From positions 146,923,200-146,987,199 of the forward strand of contig NC_034410.1 of assembly GCF_002078875.1 (NCBI RefSeq): a stretch of DNA of 64,000 bases, given 5' to 3'. How positions within the stretch are numbered: position 1 is the stretch's first letter; every line of letters starts with the position of its first letter. Below are positions 1-12,521 of this stretch, piece after piece. The position numbers and the translations under genes are program-made. A model generated the notes under the pieces. It saw nothing but the letters and a program-made list of their open reading frames with translations, did not search any database and was not told the origin of the DNA. The stretch comes from Numida meleagris. Lineage: Eukaryota; Chordata; Aves; Galliformes; Numididae.

Positions 1-377
1 GAACAGGAGAGCAAGGAGACACCCAGTGCAGGCACTGAGGGGACAGGGGTGTCCCAAAGCTCACCCAGGGATGGAGACAGATCCCCAAAGTTAAGACCTG
101 CTGTTTGGGGCATTTCCTAGACAAACAGAACTCCAATGGAAGATTTCATTGGAGACAAAAAAGAGACCCAGTGCAGAGAATGGGGATGTCCCCAGGACGT
201 CCCGTTTGGTCCCAGTGCCACCACTGGGGCCCAATCCTGCTGGGGGAACCGGTGAAGCCCACAGAGGTGGTGCCCGCTGTCCCCCTGCCCTGGTGAGAAC
301 AGAAGCTGGGGACATCTCGGGGGTGTCCCCCAGGTCAGGGTGCCCCCATGGGGGAATCTGTGTATTCTTTGTATGAA
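1..377 (+). other. Probable 3' end of an upstream plus-strand gene
   Basis: This stretch leads directly into an AATAAA signal and is most simply the terminal exon or 3' UTR of a gene that starts outside the window. Frame 1 is open from base 1 to a TAG at about 118-120, so the last codons of a protein could be included, but frame 2 is also open for about 100 bases. The composition is G-rich and low in complexity. No protein family is recognisable. Confidence 0.35.
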
Positions 378-383
378 AATAAA
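378..383 (+). terminator. Polyadenylation signal AATAAA
   Basis: An exact AATAAA is followed within 40 bases by T-rich sequence (TATTTATACC, TGTTGTC). It probably ends the transcript entering from the left edge. Confidence 0.5.
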
Positions 384-469
384 TCTATTTAGCCAATATT
401 TATACCCTGCTGCTGTTGTCTCCTCTGGCCAGTGCTGGGTCACAGCTGATGTCCCTTCCGACCCATTTT

Positions 470-790
470 AGGACATGGGACAGAGGGCTATGGGGACACA
501 GGGCTATCGGATTGCGGGACACAGGGCCATCGGATTGTGGGACACAGGGCCATAGGGACATGGGACACAGAGGTATGGGGACATAAGAAAAGTGGATATG
601 GGGACACAGGGCCATAGCAACATGAGATATAGCTATGGGGGCACAGGGCTATAGGACTATGGGACACAAAGCCACGGGGACACTGGGCTCTGGGGACATC
701 AGACAAGGAGACACGCAACACATGGTTATGGGGACCCAGTACTATGGAGGCACAGGGCCATGGGGACAGGCCTGAGGGAACACAGGGCTT
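470..790. repeat. G-rich minisatellite, GGGACACAGGGC type
   Basis: Degenerate tandem units of about 22-30 bases built on GGGACACAGGGCCATAGGG and close variants fill the spacer between the upstream polyadenylation signal and the next CpG-rich promoter. Open frames across it on both strands are by-products of the repeat. Confidence 0.7.
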
Positions 791-879
791 TGGGGAGAAA
801 AGGCCACAGGGACAGGCGGGACAGCCCAACTCCGGCACCGACGCACGGAACACACGACACAGCCCGGACGAACACCCAC

Positions 880-1065
880 ACCGCGAGCACGCAGAGGGGG
901 CGGGGCTAAGAGCGCCCCTTCCACCGCATTGGGCACCTCCGTCTCCACCGCGGCTTCTTATTGGCTGGCGGTCCGACGAGGCGGGGGCGAACCGGAAGTG
1001 CCACTCTGCCCTCTTCCCCCGCCGCTCGGTGGTACGGATGCGGAAGAGAGCGGCGGCAGTGGTGA
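880..1065 (+). promoter_or_regulatory. CpG-rich promoter and likely non-coding exon 1 of the CYLD-like gene
   Basis: The segment is dense in CpG and has no TATA box. It carries an ETS-type ACCGGAAGT near 990 and a TTGGCTGG segment near 961. A plausible splice donor (GTGAGAAC, from about 1061) lies downstream, and the first acceptor with a good start codon is at 2920. I infer that the first exon ends near 1060 and is untranslated; no transcript evidence is available. Confidence 0.5.
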
Positions 1066-1139
1066 GAACGGGGAGAAAGAGGGGACACCGGGCCTGGGTG
1101 GCGCTCAGAGGGGACTCCCCCGCATTGGGCCTCTCCGGC

Positions 1140-1430
1140 ACTCCCAAATACCCCCAGTACCATTTACCCCATTCCGCTTCCTCCCGCTGGGAACCCCCGC
1201 CCCTCTCTCTCAATTGCCCCCCATCCCAATTGCTTCGCCACCCCATTGTCCCCACTGTTCCCCATGGCCCCCCTTCCCCATTGACCCCTCGTTCCCATCG
1301 TTCTCCCCATTGTCTCCCCCATCCCTACTGGCTCCACACCCCAATTGTCTCCCATTATCACCATTTTCCCGCATTGTCCCCTTAGTCCCCCATCCCCATT
1401 GTTACCACAGGACCCTCACACCCCCTCCCA
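1140..1430. repeat. C-rich minisatellite (CCCCATTGT units)
   Basis: Short irregular units of CCCCATTGTCCCC and CCCCATCCC repeat across about 290 bases inside the inferred first intron of the CYLD-like gene. A C-run of about 16 bases follows at about 1664-1679. Confidence 0.6.
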
Positions 1431-2929
1431 AGAGCCCCACATTGCTTTAGGATGGCCCTCACCGTGTCCCCATCCCCTCTTTCCGTCATAACACTTAATA
1501 CCAAACAGCACTGGGGCAGACCCCAAGTTGGACCCCACCACCCTTGGACCAAGCTCTCAGCCAGTGGAGCCCCCTGAGCCCCTACTCTCAGCAAAATCAC
1601 CCCCCGCCCCACATCCAGGATGGGTTTTTCCCCATGGAGGTTCTGGGGTTGCTTGCTCAGACCCCCCCCCCCCCCCCCTTTCCTACTGCTTCCTATACTG
1701 GTGGGGCACAGAGTGAAATGGAGACTGCAATTTAGCACTTCAAAATCGACATAGTTTTAATTGCCTGGCACTTTCTTCATTCTCATGAATGTAGGGAACT
1801 GTGTTTCGGACTAAACGGTCTGAATGCACCTTTATTTCTGGTTACCCTGGGAGTGAATTGTGAATACGGTGTTCTTAAAAGAGATTAGGGAAATGCTTTC
1901 ATCCAAGTTTCCTCACCTGACAGCACCGAGTGCGCAGCGAGGCTTATTGTCCTTGCAGAAAAAGGAGAAAACATGAGATAAAAGAAGATTTAATAGGGGA
2001 TACATGAAACAATATGAATTTGGAACAACGTGAAGTGAGAAGTTGGATCATTGTGGGTCACTTGAGATATTCCGTGATTCTGTGTGAATAATGTACATTT
2101 GCTACACACATGGATGTATATAGAGATAAAAAGTACACAAATATCGTCTTCCTGATGTCACCAATTCCTGGAAAGAAGCACATTTCTTCTCTTTCATTGG
2201 CAATCTGCAGGTCAGGTTGACCTGTCCACCTGCATGATGTAGCAGTCTCTGCTCACCTCTTTTTTGGGTTGTAACAAAAAATCTGGGTCCTGTCTCTGAA
2301 TGGTATCAATGGGGGAATGGAGGGGGTAAACTGTGTGAAAACTATGCAGTCTGAATTTTAAATAATGTGCAAAACTGTACTTTTTTATTCCAAATATTTC
2401 ACTTTTTAAAAGTATATATGATTTTAAGGTAGAGATCTTAGTGCTTTAATGTTGTAATGAGGTAGATCCTATGCTCTGCATGTGTTTTGAATATTTATCT
2501 GCTTTAACATGGAAGAACTTTATTTACAGAGAATTGTACAAATACTTTGGCCTTCACTCCGTTCATACAAGTAAGCTGCAAAAGAAAACAAGAGGCAGAG
2601 CTTAATGAGACAGAACTGGTTGTGCAGTATTGTGCAGAACAAGATGTACAAGGTACTGCTCTTTGCAGCTTCTTGCTGGGAGTGTATCATAGAGGAACAG
2701 AGCCAGACTCTTCCCATTTTGGTTAGGCTGCAAGAAGTCTAACATGGGAACAAGGTGGAAGGCATGCTTTGGGATCTCCATTTGTGGAGATAATCAAAAC
2801 TCAACTAGATGGGGGCTTGAGTACAGGGCTGGGTTCAAGACCTGCAAAAACCTCTTCCAACCTGAAATTTTCTGAGATAACATGTGTTTGTCACCCCCCT
2901 CTTGTTTCTCACCACCCAGGGGAACAACG

Positions 2930-5900
2930 ATGAGCCTCCTGCCTTCAGTAGGGGATGGGAACTGCTATTACATCCTGACAGAAGACTGTGCCTATGGCAG
3001 CAAGTACTTCCAAGCTGGGAACATGTGCTTCTGCACCGAGAGGAGCTACCTGCGTAACTTCGCAGACATGCCCCCAACTCGTTTCTTGAGGGTCATCATG
3101 CTGGATGACAGCTCTACTGTCACCATCAATGTGGAAATCCTGCAGCCTGTGCGTGAGGAGATGGCCGCCTTCCTCCTGGGCATCAGCAGCCACAATGAGC
3201 GCTTGAACTGCTTCCTGGACAGGCTGAGCCTTGAGGCAGCTCTGCAAGCCGTGCTGGGCCAGAGAGTGATGGTGGAGATTGACCGGCAACGTTTCCCCGG
3301 TGTCATCCGCTACATTGGGAGTGTTCACAAAAGTACATCGACTGCGTTGTCCCCATTCCTCTTTGGAGTGGAGTTGCAGGTAACTGGACAATCATAGAAT
3401 CATTAGGGTTGGAAAAGGCCTCTAAGATCATGAAGTTCAACCATCAACCCACCCCCGCTGTGTCCACTCAGAGTCATTAAGGTTGGAAAAGACCATAAGA
3501 TCAAGTCCAACCATCAGCCTGTCACCACCACTCATAGAATCAGTGAGGTTGGAAAAGACCACCAAGGTCATCAAGTCCAGCTGTTGACCCGTCCCCACCA
3601 TGCCCACTAACCATATCCCTCCGTGCTACATCTCCGTGTTTCTTGAACACCTGACAACAAAGCAAGCTGCTTGTTTTCCCTTTGTGCTTGTCAGTGTGAC
3701 ATAACTTTTTTTTCTGTGTTTTCAGGGCGAGGGTGAAAACAGAGGGCACAGCGATGGATCCTGGCATGGTGTTGAGTATTTCAAGTGTAAGCCAAATTGC
3801 GGGATCTTCCTGCCCTTCAGCAGAATCCAGTTCATTCCCATGCTGGATAATGACCGTGGGAAGCAGAAGCCAAAGGTGGATGCAGAAGAAGTGGTTCCTG
3901 TGAAAGTGGGAGATGCCGTGAGCTTCTACGTGGACAATGTCCGCAGAAAAGGAATTGCAATGGCAGTTTACAGAGAGGGAACCCAATGGTTTGTTAAAGT
4001 CTGCCCGGTAAGAGCAGCCTCACTATCTTTTTCTGTTGGTTTCTTTTTCATTTGTTTGTTTTGCTATATAATACTAGAGCCTTAAGGAGTAGTGAAAGCA
4101 TAATCCAAAAGAGATATAAGGTTGCATGCAGACTCTTTGGGCCTGTTTGGAAAAATTGGTTCATATTCCAGGAATGCCTTGTTTCAGATTGACCATTTAG
4201 CTGATATATTCTTCTTTCCTTTCAGGAAGAAGAAGGAACAACTGACATTTTCAGAGAGATCCCTATGGACTCTGTTGTGAAGGAAGACTTGCATTCCCAA
4301 AGTAGGTTATTACCAGATGTGTCTGTCCTGGGCACGTCCTTGTGGATTTAGCATTTATTTTGTCAGGTCCAACAAAAGCTTCATCTTAATTCCAGCTGAT
4401 TAAATCAGAGAGCTTAAAAGATCCATAGAAATGTTTCAAGTTCTGGACAGCATGCTTTGCATTAGGCAAATAGAGCTGAGTTCTCCCATTTGTCAGAAAG
4501 AGGAGTCTGATTGCAGCATAGAAATATTTCGTAGCATAGAGAGCACCACTTACTAAAGAGTCTTTAATTTAGCTGTAGATGGTGGAGCGTAGCCTCATCC
4601 TGATGCCAGAATAACTTAAGAAGGCCCAGATGCCAACAGCAATGGTGTGAGTCATTGGACGAGGCAACGAATCAGTGGGTTCTCTGTTGCCATAAAGAGA
4701 TGTTGTGCAGATATCCCAGGGCCAGTCTGGGCTGTTATTAGACTCTTTGTTGAGTTGATTCATCTCACTAAAGGCATAAAAATAACCTGAAGACAACCCC
4801 CTATATATATGGTCTATAATTTTAGAACAGACCTGGCATTAGGAAGATGATGATGAGATGTAAAGGTGTCTATCATTAGGTGACTTTCTGTCTCTCCTAC
4901 CCATTAGGTTTATTTCCACCATTTGAGTCTGACATGGGTGTGGAACACTCAAAACAAATGAAACAACAGATAAGTGAGAGTGGAGAGGAGTGTGAAGGTG
5001 TGAATCCGTCCCTGGAGGTGAACTCCATGGTCCAGATCACCTTGGATAAGGGAAACCAAGTGTCAGGAATCATCCGCTGGTTGGGGTACCTGCCCCACAC
5101 CAAGCACAAAATGGCAGGAGTCGAACTGGTAAGAACAGAATAATTGTGAATCCTGCAAGCAGAGTCAACAGGTTTAAAGCATAACCAGAGTAAACGAAAA
5201 CATCAAAACAGAACCAAACTTGCACATAACTCTTAAGATATTAAATAGCCATGTGATGGATTGCACTTGATTCCATGCTTTTTATCCCTAGGATGAAGAT
5301 AAAGGAGTCACTGCTGGCGAATGGCTGGGCAAATACTATTTCCACTGTGCTCCCAAGCGTGGCATCTTTGTGAAGCTGCAGTCCTGCCAGCCCGATGTTC
5401 GCTTCCAGTGCTCGCGCAACCGCGACCTGAGCCTCGTAGACTATAGTAAGCTCTCTGGGTTGAGGGGAGACAATGCCGTGCTGGGACGTGGAGACTCCTC
5501 ATGTGCAGTGTCTTTAATTGGTGGTTTCATGCTCATCGTTCTCTTTGAGTGTTCCAAGCGATGTCCATTTTCAGGATAGTGAGGTGGTCTTTATAGGGAA
5601 TATCCTGCAAGTGTGAGAGATGGTAAGTAATTGAACACAAGGATAATGTAGACTAGAGTTGTGTGGGCATTGAATCTAGAGCAAGGTGTTTCTAGTGGCT
5701 CTGAAAATGAGGTCTTTATGGCATGGGTGTGTTGGAGAAGCCAGCAGGAAACGTCAGGAGGCAACAGCAAACCCTAGAGCAACAGTTCTTGCGTGGCATT
5801 GTGAATACTGCAAGCAGGCTGGGGCTTTTCTGCCTATGGTTTTCAAGGCAGAAGAAAAGGTCTTGTATAGAATCATAGAATCAGCTAGGTTGGAAAAGAC

Positions 5901-8900
5901 CTACAAGATCATCCAGTATCACACCCAGTATTACAATAGATAGTCCTTATGGGTCTTTTCCAACTTGGGATATTCTTTGATTACTGAGAACTGAACGTAG
6001 CAAGTAGATACACTACCATATCTTATGGATGTTATGGCTCTGGGAAGTTGCAGTGGGTAACTGTGGCCAGGATATCAGGTAATCAAGGTGTTGTACCTGA
6101 AGAAATTAGGGGGAGAGGAAGAGTATGAAATCCATTTTAATGTAAAGCTTGATGTGATAAGACATTCACAAGAAGGCAAAGGGAAGAATAGGTCATTATT
6201 TTCATTTGAATAGGAAGAAATACCCCCAAGAGCAGAAAGGACAATGAGTTAGCCATTTAGAAAACATAAACGAGATCACTGTAAAAGAAAAAAGAGGATT
6301 CGCATAGAGACTGCCCAAAAACTGGGAGTAGGGACATTGAAGAAGGCCTAAGGGCCTGCTGAAAAAGTGGAATTGGATTACAAGGGAAGAATACTGAAGA
6401 AACCAAAGAAGACCATATTGAGAAAGCCACCTTGGAAGGTGACTTTGGTAACAGGATGTAGGGCTGAGGACATAAATATTTCTTATTCATGGCAAGGGCA
6501 GACAGATGAATTCAAGCTGTAACGTGTCTGAGCTTCTACATGCTCCCTGAGCCTGGATGTTCATGGCTTATATTGAAGGTCTTTCATAGAATCATTCAGG
6601 TTGAAGAAGACCACTAAGATCATCAGGTCCAACCATCAACCCATCCCCACCATACCCACTCATAGAATCAGAGAAGCGTTAGGAATGGAAAAGGCCGCTA
6701 AGACCATCAAGTCCAACCATCAACCCATCACCACCATGCCCACTAAACCACACCCCTCAGTGACATGGGGGAATACCACAGGGCGATCCCAAGCTTGCCT
6801 GGAACCCAACACCAGTTTGTGGCTCTTTTTGTCTTTGTTGTACTTGGCATAGTGATGGTGGGGGCAGCAAAATCATTGAATCATATAGTATCCCTTGTTG
6901 GAAGGGTCCTGTAACAGTCACTGAGGATTGCTAGGGCATGGCTGTGGTGAAGAAGGCTGGGTTTTGTCTCTGTTGCCAGGAGATGAATTAGTAAAGGGCC
7001 AGACCTCCATATCAGCATGGTTCAGTCCCAGCAGGAGCAGAGCAGAGCTCTGGGTCACTGGGGAAGGACAGAGCACACCCAGAAAAGGTGGGAAGCTGAA
7101 GGGAACTGCTTCTGTTGCTTCTCTTGCAGGAGAGCAGGAGGATGTTCCCCACGCTCCACTCAGTTTTCCTCCTCTAAGGAATGGGGAAGCGGTGCACATC
7201 CTACAAGGACGGATGAAGGGGATCCAGGGCCACTGCAATTCCTGCTACATGGACGCAGCACTCTTTAGGTAAGTGTCTGCTTGTGCAGTGCCGTACTGTT
7301 AAATGATTACTTCTTAATTGGGCAGTGCCCTGCACTGCAGACTTCCAAGGTGCTTTGAAATGGACCTGGAGTAGAGCAGAATGTAACTGTGTGGAGATGC
7401 AGCCTCAACGCTTGCAGCCTTTTGGCCTCCTTCCTGTAATCCATGAGGTTCTCAGACACTGAAGTACCCCTGTGAGTACGACACTGTGTGTCTATCGTGC
7501 AGGGTGGTGAGATATCATAGTTCTCTGGACTGGACCACGCTGACTGCCACTGGAGGCAGTGGCTGGAAACATTGCAAAGAAAGCACCCAGGAGATTCCAG
7601 CTTCACTGTGCAGCACTGTTTGGAGAGGAAAAGACTCAGTGGTGCCCCCATGAGCAGTTTTGGCTGCAAAGTACGAGATTTCGTTCTCTCTTAACTGTTT
7701 CCTTGCTTATTGCAAGCATTCCTTAAGCCAGATATGGTTTATCTCACTGTGGAGATGCACTGTCACTCACACTTCTGTCGTTGTGTGCATGGATTGTTGA
7801 AAATGAAAGCCACTGATTGCCACTAAGCACAACAGTTTGCTTCCAAACACTGCTGCAAACCCCTCAGACTTACACAGTGCTCTCTCTTTACAGCCTCTTC
7901 TCCTGTACATCCGTGCTGGACTCCATGCTCTTCACACCCTTCCCGTTGTGTAATAGGAATGTCCAGAACATTCTACGGGATGAGATCGTGAACCCCCTTC
8001 GAAAGTGAGTGCAGTATGTGGGAATGCTGGAAGTTGTCCATCTGCTTTGATACCTTCTGCCCTCCACTGCCAGAAGGTACCTGGGAAAGGGTTACCTGTA
8101 GGGTGTCTCTTGCCATCCAAGTCTTCCTCTCTTGCTCCTCTTCCAGTTGTTTTCTTCCCCTGACTGTAAGGCTCCCACTGCATGTGAGTTTTCCCTGCTC
8201 AAAATCACAGAATCATTGATCACTGAGGTGGGAAGAGACCTTTAAGATCATCAAGTCCAACCATCAACCCATCCCCACCATGCCTGCTCACTGAATCATT
8301 AAAGTTGGAAAAGATCTCCAACATCACCAAGTCCAACTGTCAACCCATCACCCACTAAACCATGTCCTTAAGTGCCATATCAACCATTTCTTTAAGGCTG
8401 GATATGGGTAGACCCTAGCAAGGCAGCTAAATTATCTGGATTTTGTATTAAATACACCAGTGTTTTTTTTTTTTTCATCCTCCCTTGCTAGGTGTGAGAG
8501 AGGCATGGAGAGCTGCTTCTACATAACGATAAGACATTAGCATCCTCCCTGGGGTCAATGCCCTGGCACTGCCTGCAGAAATACAACCATGAGATGGTGT
8601 GTGGTGCTGTGGTTTGAATCACAGAATCATTGAATCAGTAAGGTTGGAGAAGACCTCTAAGATCATCATGTCGAACCATCAACCCATCCCCACCATCTCC
8701 ACTAAACCATGTCCCCAAGTGCCACATCTCCACAGTTCTTGAACACCTCCAAGGACGGTGACTCCACCACCTCCCTGGGCAGCCTGTCAGAATACCTCAC
8801 CTGCAGAGATCATCTGTAGCTGTTTCTTGTTTCCAGGAATGGCTTCGTCATGGCTAGGAGCGTGATGCACCTGAGAGAGCAGCTAACTGATAAGGGCCAA

Positions 8901-11900
8901 TGCTCAAGCTTTACCAATGCTGAGAAAGGTAATGTGCTCCCCAGAGCCTTCTCCAGGCTGCTACAGTGTGTGCTGACAGCTTAATTGTGTGCTTCTCCCA
9001 TGCACGTATATTGATTTGCCTGCTGTGCTGCTTGCTTATGTAAAAATGTGCATGCAAGGGTTCTTAAAAGCTGAAAATATCAATGTGCTTTTTAACTGAC
9101 ATTTATCCTGAAGTCTGATGCAGAGATAGGAATTGCTGGATCTCTGCCACCATCGAGCTGCTGCCAGGATGGGAGAGGATGAACTGTGTGAAGGAGCATT
9201 CCCTTGACCTTTAGTGTTTGAATTAGCCCTGAAAAATCTGTCCCTGATGAACCTGCCAGAGTCCATTTTGCCATGCTCAACTTCTCTTCAAGTTCTGATA
9301 AGTCATTTGGAGTTCCCCGAAGGGTGTAGTTTGGTAAAATTAAGGCAGAAATCGCTTGTAGCTCGAGTCAACCTCTCTGATTGCAATCATCACATTTCTT
9401 TCCATATGCAACAAGGGTATTTTACAACAGATTATGCAGTGTTATCATCTGGCTCACATCTATCTGGCAGTGTGGCAAGTTCCTGATGTGGTGTGACTTC
9501 TGCTTCTCTCTGCCCTTCCAGATCCAGAGGAGTTCCTCAACCTCATAATGCATCAGGTCCTGAGAATAGAGCCACTCTTGAGACTGCAGTAAGTTCCCAT
9601 TCCCACACAATTTTTTCATTTCCAATACAACATGTAGATGTAGTACCTGGGGACATGGTTTAGTGGGAAATATTGGTGCTAGGTGGATGGTTGGACTAGA
9701 TGATCTTAGTGGTCTTTTCCAACCTTAATCATTCTACAGTTCTAGTTTAGCTCAATTTATTTGGCTCATTAGTTATTTACCTGTGATTGTTTGTTGTCGA
9801 TTTGTCCCAGGTGGTCCATCCAAAACAACTTCTAAGTTCTTCCTGGAGGCTTTTCCTTTGGAAAATGGTGAAAAAAAGTCATGTCATCCTTAGGGAAAGC
9901 TTTGAGAAACATAGAGTTCATCCTCCGTGCCTTTGGATGCTTTTGGGATGCGTCCAGGCTCTCAAGCTGGCTCAGATCCTGCAGCTCTCAAACAGGGACT
10001 CTGTGGATGCAGTCCCAGTTTTTTCAGAACTCTACAAAGAGGATAAGAGGCTGAAGGAAGCCAAAAATAATGATGCTGTTTGGGAGCATAGAAGGGGATT
10101 GTTGGGTTTCTGTGCTCCTTTGTGGAGACGTCAGTCAACCCTGAGTTTGTAGAGTGCTCAGAGAGGTGGAGCACAAAGGGGACTCTGTATTGCTGCTCCC
10201 CCGCAGAGGGTCATCTGGAGGAAATCCTTTCTAAATGATCAAAAGGAGAAGTTTTCCGATTGTGATTCATTTAAAAAAAAATATTGAAGTGTCTTTAAAA
10301 TGGAAGAGGGGAAATTGAGTTATGCTCATTGGGAGCAGGACACCATGCTATGTTGGATAATGAGATTCACAAATGGCACCAGGTGAACATTCCCCATGAC
10401 CACTCCTTGCAGGTCTGGAGCCCAGAAGGAGCAGGACTGCTACTGCTACCAAATATTTATGGACAAACAGGAGGACCTGGTGGTTCCTGATGTGCAGCAG
10501 TTGGTGGAACACTCCTTCCTGTCTTCAGATCTGAAGCTAGTGGAGGTGAGCCCAGCTTCTTTCCATCTACATTGCCATTTTCTTGCCTTCTCCAACATGT
10601 CTGTATTTTCCAGTGAGTCTACAATGGGTCTGGTGCATCTTTCAGTGCAAAGCAGGAGGATACTTGGCCACAACCTAAGAGATATTTTGGGGAATATGAG
10701 TGTGACCTGGTTCACAACAGCAACAAGGAGAGAAAAGTCTCTGGGATTTGCTTCTTCTTGAGTGGTGACTTGTTTGCCTATGTTTTCCCAGATCCCATCT
10801 TGCTTCATTATCCAAATGCCGCGATTTGGGAAGGAATATAAAATGTTCAGCAAGATCATCCCATCCTTAGAGCTGGATATCACCGATCTGCTGCTGGACA
10901 GTAAGTTGTTGAGCGATGGTGAAGCTGACAGCTGAGACTGGGAGCAACCAGGTGCAAGTGTTTGAGTTGTGGGCAGGAGCTAAGGTGGGATCGTGGTGGG
11001 ATTCCTCTACCCTGAGTGCTTAGTTTTGGCAGGACAAATGGGATTCCAGGTGAGACCAAGAGAAGACATCACCACTTTTGCCTCTGCAGGTCCCAGAGAG
11101 TGCTGTGTGTGCAGTGACGTTGCCACCTTGGAGTGTTCGGAGTGTTTCAAAGACAAAATATTCTCACCTACGGGTCTGAAGCAGTTCTGCAGCACCTGCT
11201 CCAAACAGGTATTGAGTTCCTTTGGGTGCTCATGAGATCTACCAGCAGATTGAACACCCAAACCTGCACAGACCGAGTGCTGGACCCTCTAAGCTTCTTG
11301 CTGTCAGCCTGCAGTGCATTGCTGTTCCTTGGGGAGGACTCAGGTGCATGCAAGGCAGTTGAGTGCAGAATAAACTGAAGGTCTGACTTCTGCACGCTCC
11401 TCTTTCCAGCAGGCCAGCTTCAGTTCTGCCTGCTCAGCAGTGCCACCCCATTGCCTTTCCTTAGGTTCACTCCCACTACCAACGCAAAACACACAAGCCA
11501 ACCAGGCTGCGTATCCCAGAAGAATTTCGTCGCCGGAGCTCCCGGGGCAGCCAGCAGGTTCCCCGCGAGAAGATGGAGCTCTTTGCAGTGCTGTGCATTG
11601 AGACCAGCCATTACGTCTCCTTCGTGAAATATGGGCCTGAGAATGAGCACTGGATGTTCTTTGACAGCATGGCTGACAGGCATGGTGAGCTCATGATTTA
11701 ATGGGTGTACAGTGATGGGTTGGGGTTGGACTTGATCTTGTAGGTTTTTCCAACATTAATGATTCTTTGAATGGGCATGGTGGGAATGGGTCAATGGTTG
11801 GACTTGATGATCTTGGAGGTCTCTTCCAACTTTAATGATTCTGTGATTCTATGAATCACAGGTGACAGGCTTGGTGCTTTGATGGAAGTCAGGAGCTTGT

Positions 11901-12521
11901 ATGGTAGATGTCCGTACCACGTCACATGGGCACTGCTCAGTCTGCATCAAGGTGGATGATTTTAGGAAATTCTGTGCTATGCTCAAAGGGAGCTTGAAGC
12001 TTTTGGAATGAATGAATGTTGTTGGGGGAGTAACAGCTTCAAATATCAAAGGACAATCATTTTCTGTGAAGTCACCTACATGTATTAGAATTCTATGCCA
12101 ATTTCAGAGAAGAGTAGGCCCAGGCCAAGGATATATGGGAGTTGCTCCTAATGGTCTCGTCCTCTGGCTCTGTTCAGACCAGGCACTTCTTATGTGGGCT
12201 GCAAGGACAATAGGACAGATCTCCTGTCCTGCCCAAAGGTGGTGTTGATGTCCAGATCTTTCAGCTAAGGCAGTGTAGGTACTCATGGCTTGGAACGTGC
12301 TTTGGACTTGGACTTTTCTCCTTCTTTCTGGATTAGGTGGTGAGAATGGCTTCAACATCCCCACTGTAACAGTGTGCCCTGAAGTTGCCAAATACCTGGA
12401 CTTGCCACTGGCCATGCTGGCCCTGGAGCAGCCCCGGGACATGGACGGAGTGGCCAAACGCCTCTTCTGTGATGCCTACATGTACATGTACCAGAGCAAG
12501 AAGATGGCACTGTACAAGTGA
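2930..12521 (+). CDS. CYLDL: CYLD-like deubiquitinase (CAP-Gly plus USP domain), 785 aa
   Basis: Fourteen coding exons join in phase: 2930-3379, 3726-4007, 4226-4301, 4908-5128, 5292-5445, 7130-7268, 7894-8004, 8837-8928, 9522-9588, 10413-10545, 10792-10900, 11090-11208, 11465-11684, 12337-12521. The start ATG lies 10 bases inside an exon opened by an acceptor at 2918-2919. A first CAP-Gly domain spans about residues 110-190, a shortened second about 207-250, and a third about 305-385. The USP catalytic part has the Cys box [13 protein letters not shown] (Cys433), a Cys-rich B-box-like zinc insert (about 616-662), the His box ETSHYVSF (His700) and FFDSMADR (Asp718). CYLD removes Lys63- and Met1-linked ubiquitin chains in NF-kB signalling, and the triad predicts an active enzyme. 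Human CYLD has 956 residues. The linker between CAP-Gly 2 and 3, which carries TRAF2/NEMO docking in CYLD, is reduced to about 50 residues here. The symbol is descriptive for a CYLD paralogue. Confidence 0.88.
3393..3650 (-). repeat. CR1 LINE 3' ends, three in tandem
   Basis: Three successive copies of the reversed CR1 tail (ATCATTAGGGTTGGAAAAGG, then GTTGGAAAAGACC twice) lie in the CYLD-like intron between 3379 and 3726. Only the last continues into the CCCCACCATGCCCACTAA segment. Confidence 0.85.
4569..4786 (-). CDS. Possible small antisense coding exon in a CYLD-like intron
   Basis: On the strand opposite the CYLD-like gene, an acceptor-like TTGTCTTCAG precedes an open frame of about 72 codons ending in TAA at 4569, with ATTAAA directly after the stop (4562-4567). 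The peptide is not low-complexity. It contains [13 protein letters not shown] and one hydrophobic stretch ([11 protein letters not shown]), and ends [12 protein letters not shown] recognise no family. It may be a chance frame, the remains of a retrocopy, or the last exon of a nested gene; no partner exon was found. Confidence 0.18.
5868..5945 (-). repeat. CR1 fragment
   Basis: A short reversed CR1 tail (AGAATCATAGAATCAGCTAG, GGAAAAGACC) lies in the intron between 5445 and 7130. Confidence 0.75.
6583..6800 (-). repeat. CR1 fragments, two in tandem
   Basis: Two adjacent reversed CR1 tails each carry CATCAACCCATCCCCACCAT or a close variant. They lie in the same intron as the fragment at 5868. 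Confidence 0.82.
8195..8395 (-). repeat. CR1 fragments, two in tandem
   Basis: Two reversed CR1 tails (GATCATCAAGTCCAACCATC and a diverged second copy) lie in the CYLD-like intron between 8004 and 8837. Confidence 0.82.
8618..8805 (-). repeat. CR1 fragment
   Basis: A reversed CR1 tail extends into the ACCTCCAAGGACGGTGACTC and CACCTCCCTGGGCAGCC segments. It ends 32 bases before the exon at 8837. Confidence 0.85.
9640..9745 (+). repeat. CR1 fragment
   Basis: A forward CR1 3' end (TGGTTGGACTAGATGATCTT, then TTTTCCAACCTTAATCATTC) lies in the intron after the exon 9522-9588. Confidence 0.82.
11690..11858 (+). repeat. CR1 fragments, two in tandem
   Basis: Two forward CR1 tails with TTGGACTTGATCTTG and TTGGACTTGATGATCTTGG begin immediately after the donor at 11685. 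Confidence 0.82.

Noticed and set aside
488..1255. Minus-strand frame of 255 codons over the CpG promoter
   Set aside because: It covers the GGGACACAGG repeat and CpG-rich DNA and reads as Pro/Cys-rich low-complexity sequence.
9787..10152. Frame of 121 codons in a CYLD-like intron
   Set aside because: It would interrupt the conserved join between exons 9588 and 10413 (LLRLQ to SGAQKEQD), and it resembles nothing known.
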